From contig DDBP01000274.1 in NCBI GenBank assembly GCA_002332795.1, positions 1-15,739 of the forward strand: 15,739 bases of DNA, given 5' to 3'. The translations under genes and the position numbers were made by a program. Origin of the DNA: Anaerolineales bacterium UBA2029 (GTDB lineage Bacteria; Chloroflexota; Anaerolineae; Aggregatilineales; Aggregatilineaceae). Under the pieces are notes generated by a model. The model did no database searches. It had not been told where the DNA came from and was given only the letters and a program-made list of their open reading frames with translations. Shown here in pieces: positions 1-6,536 of the stretch. How positions within the stretch are numbered: position 1 is the stretch's first letter; every line of letters starts with the position of its first letter.

Positions 1-78
1 GCGCGTCAGCGCCGAGTGGGGGTGAGGTAAAGCGGAGCGCGGCAAAACTGCCTGATACATTTTGCACGCACCCCGATC

Positions 79-103
79 TTTGTTTGTATTGATGACGAAC
101 AAA
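79..103. promoter_or_regulatory. Inverted repeat covering the P1 -35 box, candidate operator
   Basis: TTTGTTTGT (79-87) and ACGAACAAA (95-103) are inverted half-sites matching at 8 of 9 positions across a 7-base spacer, 25 bases in all. The centre falls on the -35 hexamer of P1, where a bound repressor would block RNA polymerase. Sugar operons of this type are often controlled by LacI- or GntR-family repressors, but no regulator gene is in the window, so the cognate protein is unknown. Confidence 0.4.
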
Positions 104-117
104 TCTTGCGCTACAAT
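89..117 (+). promoter_or_regulatory. Candidate sigma70 promoter P1 of the sugar operon
   Basis: A -35-like TTGATG (89-94) and a -10-like TACAAT (112-117) are separated by exactly 17 bases. The match is good for a housekeeping-type promoter in GC-rich DNA. Transcription would begin near 124, giving a leader of about 175 bases before the binding-protein gene. The -35 box lies in the centre of an inverted repeat (79-103). Confidence 0.5.
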
Positions 118-153
118 CTGACTGTAGAATTGGCCTTTCGCCCCGTTCACTGC

Positions 154-183
154 ATGACGCGCGAGCCGGGGTTGTGCTACAAT
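154..183 (+). promoter_or_regulatory. Candidate extended -10 promoter P2 of the sugar operon
   Basis: TGC-TACAAT (175-183) is an extended -10 element. A poor -35 (ATGACG, 154-159) sits 18 bases upstream. Transcription would start near 190, about ten bases before the unused Shine-Dalgarno sequence at 200-209. P1 and P2 share the string GCTACAAT at their -10 boxes, so they may be tandem promoters of the same operon. Confidence 0.4.
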
Positions 184-199
184 GGAAGCAGTGTCAGCG

Positions 200-209
200 A
201 AGGAGGTGA
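200..209 (+). other. Perfect Shine-Dalgarno sequence without a start codon
   Basis: AAGGAGGTGA is a full complement to the 3' end of 16S rRNA, but no ATG, GTG or TTG lies 5-12 bases downstream. The next ATG is at 238, and the real start of the binding-protein gene is at 300 with its own site (AAGGAG, 284-289). A GTG overlapping the motif (206-208) opens a 24-codon frame to TAA at 278, but a start codon inside its own ribosome site is implausible. A comparable motif lies at 11688-11697 upstream of aapJ. Confidence 0.5.
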
Positions 210-259
210 AACACCATCACGACCTGAGCAGACAGAAATGCACCTTTGCCCACCAGAGA

Positions 260-283
260 GTGTCACTTCGTTTGCAGTAACAC
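260..283 (+). other. Weak leader stem-loop just before the binding-protein ribosome site
   Basis: GTGT (260-263) pairs with ACAC (280-283) and ACT (265-267) with AGT (276-278). There is one C-A mismatch and an 8-base loop. The structure ends one base before the AAGGAG site at 284. It is short and could be chance; its position suggests it might tune translation initiation. Confidence 0.25.
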
Positions 284-299
284 AAGGAGAAAAAAGACT

Positions 300-1592
300 A
301 TGAAGAAGCTTGTTGGTCTGATCGCTGTCCTGGCTTTTGTGGTGGCCTTCGTGCCCGCCCAGCAGACGCCGGTCTCGCAGGCGCAGGAAAAGGTGACACT
401 GACCATCGAGAGCTGGCGCAACGATGACCTGGTCATCTGGCAGGATGTGCTCATCCCGGCGTTCAACGCCCACTACCCCGACATTGAGGTGATCTTCGCC
501 CCCACCGCCCCCGCCGAATACAACGCAGCGCTCGACGCCAAGCTGCAGGGTGGCACCGCCGGCGACCTGATCACCTGCCGTCCTTTCGACAAGTCGCTGG
601 AACTGTTCAACAAGGGCTATCTGGCTCCCCTGAACGATCTACCTGGCATGGAGCACTTCGGCCCGGTGGCCCGCAGCGCGTGGATCACCGATGACGGCTC
701 GACGGTCTTCTGCGTGCCGATGGCATCGGTCATCCATGGGTTCCTCTACAACGTGAAAATCTTCGAGGAACTCGGCCTGACCGAGCCGCAGACCGAAGAA
801 GAATTCCTGGCCCTGCTGCAGAAGATCAAGGACGAGAGCGACTACGCCCCCCTGGTGATGGGCACGCACGATCAGTGGGAAGCTGCCACCATGGGCTTCC
901 AGAACATCGGCCCCAACTACTGGAAGGGTGAGGAAGGCCGCCTGGGCCTGATCAACGGCACCATCGGCTACAACGAAGACGGCTTCCTGGAAGCGTTCCG
1001 CGCCCTGGCCCGCTGGAAGGACTATCTGCCCGAAGGGTATCAGGCGCCGACCTATCCGGACGCGCAGAACCTGTTCGCTGTGCTGGAAGAGGGCGCCATC
1101 TATCCGGCGGGGTCGTGGGATATCGGCTACTTCCAGCAGCTCAACCCCGACCTGGAGATGGGCGCGTTCAAGCCGCCTGTGCCCGCCGGCGCTGAGAAGT
1201 GCTACATCAGCGATCACGTGGACATTGCCATCGGCCTGAATGCGGCCAGCCCCAACAAGGAAGCCGCTCTGAAGTTCCTGGAATGGGTGACCACGCAGGA
1301 GTTCGCGCAGCTCTACTCCAACGCCCTGCCCGGCTTCTACTCGCTGTCCGATCACGAGATCACGGTGGACAACCCGGTGGCGCAGGAGTTCCTGAGCTGG
1401 CGCAACGAGTGCGAGTCCACCATCCGCTCGTCCTACCAGATTCTCTCGCGTGGCGAGCCGAACAACGAGCAGGACCTGTGGCAGTACAGCGCTGCAGTGC
1501 TCAACGGCACGATCTCGCCTGAGGAAGCCGCCAACAAGGTGCAGGAAGGCCTGGCCTCCTGGTACGAGCCGCAGAAGAATCGCGCCAAATAA
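300..1592 (+). CDS. CUT1-family sugar ABC transporter substrate-binding protein
   Basis: This 430-residue secreted protein belongs to the family 1 (MalE/UgpB-like) solute-binding proteins, which capture a sugar, oligosaccharide or polyol outside the membrane and deliver it to a MalF/MalG-type permease pair. ATG at 300 is chosen because AAGGAG (284-289) is well spaced and the protein then opens with a Lys-Lys signal peptide: hydrophobic residues 4-18, and a possible signal-peptidase I site after Ala20 or Ala28. There is no lipobox cysteine. The mature part shows the usual periplasmic-binding fold signals, including IPAFNAHYPDIEV near residue 52 and AALKFLEWVTTQEF near 322. Four cysteines (93, 138, 301, 371) could form disulfides. 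Length is typical (400-450). It is first in an operon with two permeases and two oxidoreductases, which suggests a sugar or polyol ligand. The actual substrate cannot be read from sequence. Confidence 0.93.
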   Translation: MKKLVGLIAVLAFVVAFVPAQQTPVSQAQEKVTLTIESWRNDDLVIWQDVLIPAFNAHYPDIEVIFAPTAPAEYNAALDAKLQGGTAGDLITCRPFDKSLELFNKGYLAPLNDLPGMEHFGPVARSAWITDDGSTVFCVPMASVIHGFLYNVKIFEELGLTEPQTEEEFLALLQKIKDESDYAPLVMGTHDQWEAATMGFQNIGPNYWKGEEGRLGLINGTIGYNEDGFLEAFRALARWKDYLPEGYQAPTYPDAQNLFAVLEEGAIYPAGSWDIGYFQQLNPDLEMGAFKPPVPAGAEKCYISDHVDIAIGLNAASPNKEAALKFLEWVTTQEFAQLYSNALPGFYSLSDHEITVDNPVAQEFLSWRNECESTIRSSYQILSRGEPNNEQDLWQYSAAVLNGTISPEEAANKVQEGLASWYEPQKNRAK

Positions 1593-1607
1593 GATCGCCG
1601 ATCGTCT

Positions 1608-1646
1608 TGAGGTGCCGGTAGAGCCTATCGGCACCTCACTTTTGTT
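1608..1646 (+). terminator. Intercistronic stem-loop after the binding-protein gene (partial terminator or mRNA stabiliser)
   Basis: TGAGGTGCCG (1608-1617) pairs perfectly with CGGCACCTCA (1629-1638). Three more pairs, one of them G-T, extend toward a 5-base loop (1621-1625). CTTTTGTT follows, a modest U-tract. The hairpin lies 15 bases after the binding-protein stop and 37 before the first permease start. In many ABC operons such a structure terminates part of the transcripts or protects the 3' end, so that binding protein is made in excess over permease. Confidence 0.75.
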
Positions 1647-1675
1647 GCCACCTTACTTTGGGAGAGAGTTCCCCC

Positions 1676-2617
1676 ATGAAGCTGGCCACGCAATTCAGAG
1701 ACGGACGGCGGTTCCCCTTTCATATCATCGTCTTTCTGGCTCCCGCGGTAATCGTCTACACCATGTTCATGATCTATCCCTTGGTGGACTCGCTGCGCCT
1801 GAGCCTGTATACGTCTGATGGTCGGGGACACGAGACATTCGTCGGTCTGGACAACTACCACAAGTTGATCACCGATCCCCTGTGGGAACCGCGTCTGAAA
1901 GGTGCCATCCTCAACAACATCAAGTTCTTCGCCATCCATATGCTGGTGCAGAACCCGCTGGGGTTGTTGCTGGCTTCGCTGCTCAGTTCTCCGTATATCC
2001 GCGGGCGCACGATCTACCGCACGCTGATTTTCACGCCTACTGTCCTGTCGGTGGTGCTGATTGGCTTCATCTGGAGCATGATTCTCAGCCCGCTGTGGGG
2101 CATCTCTGGCGACTTTTTCACCGCCATTGGCCTGGAGCAATACGCCAAGAAGCCCTGGCTGGGGCTGGAAAGCACCGCCCTGACCACCCTCTCGCTGGTG
2201 TCCGTCTGGCAGTGGGTCGGTCTGCCCATGATGCTCTTTCTGGCAGCGCTGATCGGCATCCCCGACGAGCTGATCGAAGCAGCACGGGTGGACGGGGCCA
2301 CAGGTTGGGGGGTCTTCTGGCGCATCAAATTCCCGCTCATTCTGCCTACGGTGGGCATCGTCAGCGTCCTGACCTTCGTCGGCAACTTCAATGCTTTCGA
2401 CCTGATCTACGCCACGCAGAAGGTGAACGCTGGCCCCAACTTCTCCACCGACATCCTGGGCACGTTCTTCTACCGCACCTTCTTCGGGCAGCAACTGCAG
2501 CCCGGTAACCCGACCATGGGCGCGACCATCGCCGGCGTGATGTTCCTGATCATCCTGGCTGGTGTCTTGCTCTACATGTTTGGCTGGCAGCGCCGCATCA
2601 CTCAGGTCGAGCTGTAG
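1676..2617 (+). CDS. CUT1 sugar ABC transporter permease, MalF/UgpA-like
   Basis: This 313-residue integral membrane subunit, with a partner permease, forms the channel of a carbohydrate importer. The start is ATG 1676 with GGAGAG about 9 bases upstream; a TTG at 1658 would only add six non-conserved residues. The first membrane segment is at about residues 17-37 (VFLAPAVIVYTMFMIYP), typical of MalF-type N-termini, and further segments follow at about 85-105, 118-138, 170-195, 225-245 and 284-304. The EAA loop that docks the ATPase is intact: EAARVDGATGWGVFWRIKFP from residue 201. Length matches UgpA/LacF-type permeases (about 290-320). It follows the binding-protein gene across an 83-base gap holding a stem-loop, and precedes the second permease by 10 bases. 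Confidence 0.93.
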   Translation: MKLATQFRDGRRFPFHIIVFLAPAVIVYTMFMIYPLVDSLRLSLYTSDGRGHETFVGLDNYHKLITDPLWEPRLKGAILNNIKFFAIHMLVQNPLGLLLASLLSSPYIRGRTIYRTLIFTPTVLSVVLIGFIWSMILSPLWGISGDFFTAIGLEQYAKKPWLGLESTALTTLSLVSVWQWVGLPMMLFLAALIGIPDELIEAARVDGATGWGVFWRIKFPLILPTVGIVSVLTFVGNFNAFDLIYATQKVNAGPNFSTDILGTFFYRTFFGQQLQPGNPTMGATIAGVMFLIILAGVLLYMFGWQRRITQVEL

Positions 2618-2627
2618 GAGGGAAGCC

Positions 2628-3491
2628 ATGTCTTCGCCCGTGACCACCTTCCTGCGACGCTTCCGCCCGGCCCAGAAGGCGCAACTGATGGCTGCGCACG
2701 CCATCCTGCTGGCCTACACGGCGCTGGCGCTCTTTCCCATTGTGCTCATCCTGATCAACTCGTTCAAGACGCGCAAGGCCATCTTCAAGACTCCCTATGC
2801 CCTGCCCAATAAGGAAACCTGGAGTCTGGTAGGCTACGAGACGGTGTGGGAACGCGCCAACTTCCCCGACTATTTCCGCAACAGCCTGATCGTCACCCTG
2901 GGGGCGCTGGCGTTGATTCTGCTTTTCGGCACGATGGCCGCCTGGGCGCTCTCCGAATACCGTTTTCCCGGCAACAACCTGATGGGCCTGTACCTGGCGC
3001 TGGGCATCATGATCCCCATTCGGCTGGGCACGGTCAGCATCCTGCGATTGTGCGTCAGGCTGGGCATCGTAGATACCCTGCTGGCGCTCATCCTGGTGTA
3101 TACGGCGTCCGGCCTGCCCCTGGCCATCTTCGTGCTGACCAACTTCATGAAACAGGTACCCCGTGACCTGAAGGATGCGGCGCGGGTTGACGGGGCCAGC
3201 GAATACCGCATCTACCGCATGATCCTGCCGCTGGTACGCCCGGCCATTGGCACCGTGGCCGTCTTCAACATGATCCCCATCTGGAACGACCTGTGGTTCC
3301 CGCTGATCCTGGCTCCCTCGGAGCGCAACAAGACGGTCACGCTGGGCGCGCAGACGTTCCTGGGGCAGTTCGTCAGCGACTGGAACGCCGTGCTGGCCTC
3401 GCTGACGCTATCTGCCGTGCCAGTGGTGATCCTGTACATCATCTTCTCGCGACAGCTCATCCGGGGCCTGACGGCGGGCGCGGTGAAGTGA
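2628..3491 (+). CDS. CUT1 sugar ABC transporter permease, MalG/UgpE-like
   Basis: This 287-residue second permease subunit would heterodimerise with the preceding product. ATG 2628 is preceded by AGGAGG (2616-2621), which overlaps the stop codon of the upstream permease, so the two are probably translationally coupled. Membrane segments lie at about 22-44 (with FPIVLILINSFK, the usual MalG-type motif), 85-107, 119-137, 150-171, 205-225 and 258-277. The EAA loop reads DAARVDGASEYRIYRMILP from residue 183, with Asp in place of the first Glu, a common variant. Length is typical (270-290). No ATP-binding subunit follows; the next gene is an oxidoreductase. As in other CUT1 systems, a shared MsmX/UgpC-like ATPase encoded elsewhere probably serves it. 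Confidence 0.93.
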   Translation: MSSPVTTFLRRFRPAQKAQLMAAHAILLAYTALALFPIVLILINSFKTRKAIFKTPYALPNKETWSLVGYETVWERANFPDYFRNSLIVTLGALALILLFGTMAAWALSEYRFPGNNLMGLYLALGIMIPIRLGTVSILRLCVRLGIVDTLLALILVYTASGLPLAIFVLTNFMKQVPRDLKDAARVDGASEYRIYRMILPLVRPAIGTVAVFNMIPIWNDLWFPLILAPSERNKTVTLGAQTFLGQFVSDWNAVLASLTLSAVPVVILYIIFSRQLIRGLTAGAVK

Positions 3492-3539
3492 GTTGGCACC
3501 GGCAAAGACAGGACAGGCTGCACAACAAGAGAGGCAAAG

Positions 3540-4529
3540 ATGTTACGGGTAGGCATTGTGGGGTCTGGTTTCATGGGGTCGTTTCACGCCGCCGGTTGGA
3601 GCCAGACTCCCGCGGAACTCGTCGGTTTTCATTCGCTCGACCAGAGTCAGGTCGAGAAGCTCATCGCCCGCTACGGCGGACGCTCCTTCCCCACGCTCGA
3701 CGCTCTGCTGGACGCAGTGGACGTGGTAGACATCTGCACGCCCACACACCTGCATCACGCCATGATCATGCAGGCGGCAGCCAGGGGAAAACACATCCTC
3801 TGCGAAAAGCCGCTGACCCGCACGGTTGCCCAGGCCGAGGAAGCGCTGGCCGCCTGCCGGGCCGCTGGCGTAACCCTGCTGGTGGCGCACGTGGTACGCT
3901 TCTTCCCGGAATACGCGCAGGCAAAAGCCATCGTCGAGCGCGGTGAGATCGGGCGCGTGGGCGTGGTGCGGCTCAAGCGCGTCAGCTTCCAGCCGAAACT
4001 GCAGAGCGACAACTGGTTCCTCGATCCGGAAAAATCTGGCGGCATGATCCTCGACCTGATGATCCACGATTTCGACTACGCCCGCTGGGTGGCTGGCGAA
4101 GTCGAAAGCGTCTTCGCCAGGAGTGTGCGCAGCGCCCGCCCCGACGCGCCGGGCGACTACGCTCTGGCCATCCTGCGGCACAGGAACGGCGCGCTATCGC
4201 ACATCGAGGGGGGCTGGGCTTATCCGCCGCCCATGTTCCGCACCAGCCTGGAAATTGCCGGAGATGGCGGGCTGATCGAGCACCCCGCGGGCAGTTCGGT
4301 GCCGCTGGGGATTCACCTGCAACAGAAAGCGGCAGGGGATAGCGCGGACATCGCCGTGCCCGCCAGCCCGCTGCTGGAAGACCCCTACATCACCGAGATC
4401 AAGCACTTCTACGACGTGCTGGCGCATGGCACAACGCCGCGCGTCACCGCCGAAGATGGGCTGGCCGCCCTCAAGATCGCTTTCGCGGCCATCGAGTCGG
4501 CCCGGACGGGCCAGCGCGTGACGTTGTAG
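3540..4529 (+). CDS. Gfo/Idh/MocA-family NAD(P)-dependent oxidoreductase 1
   Basis: This 329-residue cytoplasmic dehydrogenase belongs to the glucose-fructose oxidoreductase / inositol 2-dehydrogenase / MocA superfamily, which oxidises or epimerises a sugar or polyol hydroxyl using NAD(P). The N-terminal Rossmann fold has a canonical GSGFMG (residues 8-13). The family EKP signature is at 89-91, with its catalytic Lys90. The C-terminal alpha/beta domain has the D-x3-H-x2-D active-site pattern (D172, H176, D179). ATG 3540 follows AGAGAGG at 3528-3534. The 48-base gap from the permease and the shared strand place it in the transporter operon, so its substrate is probably the imported compound or a derivative. 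Subfamilies of this group cannot be assigned to a substrate by eye. Confidence 0.92.
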   Translation: MLRVGIVGSGFMGSFHAAGWSQTPAELVGFHSLDQSQVEKLIARYGGRSFPTLDALLDAVDVVDICTPTHLHHAMIMQAAARGKHILCEKPLTRTVAQAEEALAACRAAGVTLLVAHVVRFFPEYAQAKAIVERGEIGRVGVVRLKRVSFQPKLQSDNWFLDPEKSGGMILDLMIHDFDYARWVAGEVESVFARSVRSARPDAPGDYALAILRHRNGALSHIEGGWAYPPPMFRTSLEIAGDGGLIEHPAGSSVPLGIHLQQKAAGDSADIAVPASPLLEDPYITEIKHFYDVLAHGTTPRVTAEDGLAALKIAFAAIESARTGQRVTL

Positions 4530-4539
4530 GAGGTGCCCC

Positions 4540-5553
4540 ATGCGATTCGCCATCATGAGCTTTGCCCATCTGCACGCCGAAGCCTACATCCAGAACCTGC
4601 GCGCCATCCCTGGCGTGGAGATGATCGGCTTCGCCGACGACGACCCCGACCGCGGGAAGCACTTCGCCGCGCTCTACGACACGCGCTGGTTCCCCAGCTA
4701 CGAGGCGCTGATCGCCGAGAAGCCCGACGGCGTGATCATCTGCGCTGAGAACGCGCGTCACCGCCCCCTGGCGGAGATGGCCGCCGCCGCGGGTATCTCC
4801 GTGCTGTCGGAAAAACCACTTGCCATCACGCTGGCCGATGCCCAGGCAATGGTCGAGGCGTGCCAGCGGGCGGGTGTGGTGCTGATGACCGCCTTCCCCA
4901 TGCGCTTCAGTGCGCCGGTCATCGAGGCCAAGAAGGTAGTGGATTCCGGCGCACTGGGGACGATCTACGGGTGCAATGCCACCAACCAGGGTCAGCTACC
5001 CCGCCTGCACACCGCCTACCCACGCGACTGGTTCGTGGACAAAGTACTGGCCGGTGGCGGTGCGGCAGCCGATCACACAGTACACGTGGCCGATCTGCTG
5101 CGCTGGTACTTCCAGAGCGAGGTCGTGGAGGTCTACGCCGAACTCAACCATATCTTCTATCAGGAACCGGGCATCGAGGTGGAGACCGGCGGATTGATCA
5201 TGCTCTCCTTCGCCAACGGTGCGTTCGCGACGATTGACTGTAGCTGGAGCAAGCCCCCCCATTACCCCACCTGGGGCGGCCTGACCATGGAACTGGTGGG
5301 CGAAGGCGGGCTGCTGACGCTCGATCCGTTCCGGCAGGTGATGACTGTCTACGGCAAGGACGCGCCGCGCCCGCGCTGGGCCTACTGGGGGTCCGATCCC
5401 AACCAGGCCATGATCGACGAGTTCGTGGCTGCCGTGCGCGACAAGCGCGCTCCGGCCATCACTGGCTACGACGGCTACAAAGCCGTGGAGATCGTTGAAG
5501 CGGTCTATCGTTCGGCGGAGAGCCGCCAACCGGTAAGGCTACCCCTGTCGTAA
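4540..5553 (+). CDS. Gfo/Idh/MocA-family oxidoreductase 2 with atypical nucleotide-binding loop
   Basis: This 337-residue protein has the same two-domain architecture as its upstream neighbour. It keeps the EKP signature (91-93, Lys92) and the D-x3-H-x2-D pattern (D178, H182, D185, after GGGAAA at 172-177). The first beta-strand, however, reads FAIMSFAHLHAEAY (3-16), where a GxGxxG loop is expected, so no dinucleotide-binding glycines are visible. The reading frame is clean and the start is sound: AGGAGG (4528-4533) overlaps the stop of the previous gene, and ATG follows at 4540, so the two genes are probably coupled. It may act after or beside oxidoreductase 1 on the same sugar, or bind its cofactor in an unusual way. 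Substrate unknown. It is the last gene before the terminator at 5575. Confidence 0.9.
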   Translation: MRFAIMSFAHLHAEAYIQNLRAIPGVEMIGFADDDPDRGKHFAALYDTRWFPSYEALIAEKPDGVIICAENARHRPLAEMAAAAGISVLSEKPLAITLADAQAMVEACQRAGVVLMTAFPMRFSAPVIEAKKVVDSGALGTIYGCNATNQGQLPRLHTAYPRDWFVDKVLAGGGAAADHTVHVADLLRWYFQSEVVEVYAELNHIFYQEPGIEVETGGLIMLSFANGAFATIDCSWSKPPHYPTWGGLTMELVGEGGLLTLDPFRQVMTVYGKDAPRPRWAYWGSDPNQAMIDEFVAAVRDKRAPAITGYDGYKAVEIVEAVYRSAESRQPVRLPLS

Positions 5554-5574
5554 GCGCCTGGGCCAGGTCAACAC

Positions 5575-5607
5575 AACGGGCAGGTATCGCGCCTGCCCGT
5601 TTTTCTT
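5575..5607 (+). terminator. Rho-independent terminator of the sugar operon
   Basis: ACGGGCAGG (5576-5584) pairs perfectly with CCTGCCCGT (5592-5600) around a 7-base loop, followed by TTTTCTT. It starts 23 bases after the last oxidoreductase stop. Read on the minus strand, the same hairpin is followed by a weaker TTGTGTTG tract and lies about 30 bases past the stress-protein stop, so it may also end the convergent operon. Confidence 0.88.
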
Positions 5608-5636
5608 GCATCCTGGCGGTCTTATAGGGGGCTGTT

Positions 5637-6518
5637 TCATTTGTCCGGCTGCACCAGCATCACCGGGCAACGGGCGTTCTTGATCACCTGCTGCGCGACG
5701 CTGCCCATCAGCCAGCGGGCCAGGCCAGTACGCCCGTGCGTGCTCATCACCACCAGGCTGATCCCTTCCTCCGTCTCCACGTAATCGCAGATGGCCTGGG
5801 CTGGATTGCCGCCGCGGATGATCACCTCTCGCGCGCGCAGCCCTTCCTGGCGCAGGCTGTTGCGCAGCGCGATCAGTTGTTCCTGCATCTGCTCATATGC
5901 CTGATCGGCGATCTGCTGCTGCCCGGCCAGCGCCCATTGACCGGCGTAGTCGCCGCTCCTGGGCTGATAGACGTGCAACAAGACCAGTTCGGCATCGTGC
6001 ACGCGGGCGAGTTCGGCAGCACGCGGGATCGCGCTTTCCGACCAGCGCGATCCATCCAGAGGCACGACGATGCGCTGATACATAGGCCGTACCAGCAGCA
6101 GCGGCACGGGGAAGCTGTTGATGGCCCGTTCGACGCCAGAGCCAAAGAGCCAGCGCAACATGGCCGTGCGCCCCTGCGTTGACATCACCACAGCGCTGAT
6201 GCGCTCAGAGTCAATGACCTGGTACAGCGCTTCGGCCAGGTCATGCGCGGAGACATGCTGCGTGTACGTGCGCACGTCTGCCGCGCGCAGGTCTTTGCGT
6301 AACCCTTCCAGATAGGTATTGACCCACGCCTGATCGCGCGCGCCATCCTGTGCAGCACTGGAGTCTGCCGCCTGACCGGACAGGTGCTCCAGATAGAGCA
6401 AGACCAGGTCGGCATCGTGTTTCACGGCCAGGTCAGAGGCAAAGCGGATGGCGAATTCCGCTGCCGAGGACCCGTCGAGCGGCACCAGGAGCCGGTTGTA
6501 GATGCGGGCGGGTGTCAT
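5637..6518 (-). CDS. Tandem-domain universal stress protein (UspA family)
   Basis: This 293-residue cytoplasmic protein is made of two complete Usp domains (about 7-145 and 147-292). Each begins with an LVPLDGS/VVPLDGS strand carrying the conserved Asp. Each ends with the nucleotide-binding loop: STQGRT...FGS at 113-127 and STHGRT...MGS at 259-273, fitting the G-x9-G-(S/T) core of ATP-binding Usp proteins. Such proteins bind ATP or related nucleotides and modulate survival under stress; their molecular action is often unknown. ATG 6518 is preceded by GGAGA. The gene begins 18 bases after the amino-acid-transporter ATPase stop with no visible terminator between, so it is probably the last gene of that operon. 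This hints at a link between transporter activity or energy state and stress signalling. Confidence 0.92.
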   Translation of the reverse strand: MTPARIYNRLLVPLDGSSAAEFAIRFASDLAVKHDADLVLLYLEHLSGQAADSSAAQDGARDQAWVNTYLEGLRKDLRAADVRTYTQHVSAHDLAEALYQVIDSERISAVVMSTQGRTAMLRWLFGSGVERAINSFPVPLLLVRPMYQRIVVPLDGSRWSESAIPRAAELARVHDAELVLLHVYQPRSGDYAGQWALAGQQQIADQAYEQMQEQLIALRNSLRQEGLRAREVIIRGGNPAQAICDYVETEEGISLVVMSTHGRTGLARWLMGSVAQQVIKNARCPVMLVQPDK

Positions 6519-6536
6519 GCTCGCGTCTCCGCGCCT

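Noticed and set aside
1..30. Possible 3' end of an upstream plus-strand gene (frame 1 stops at TAA 28-30)
   Set aside because: Nine codons are too few to recognise a product, and open frames of this length occur by chance.
238..303. A 21-codon leader ORF ending in TGA that overlaps the binding-protein ATG as ATGA
   Set aside because: Its ATG has no ribosome site at a working distance (the perfect one is 28 bases away), the peptide has no leader-like residue runs, and the real gene has its own AAGGAG site. The overlap is probably chance.
639..1634. A 331-codon open frame on the minus strand opposite the sugar-binding protein
   Set aside because: It is a shadow frame of a well-recognised gene in GC-rich DNA; the translation has no recognisable family motif and the sense strand is clearly coding.
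1625..2704. A 359-codon minus-strand frame opposite the first permease
   Set aside because: The composition is rich in Gln, Asp and Arg, as expected for the complement of a membrane-protein gene. No motif or ribosome site supports it.
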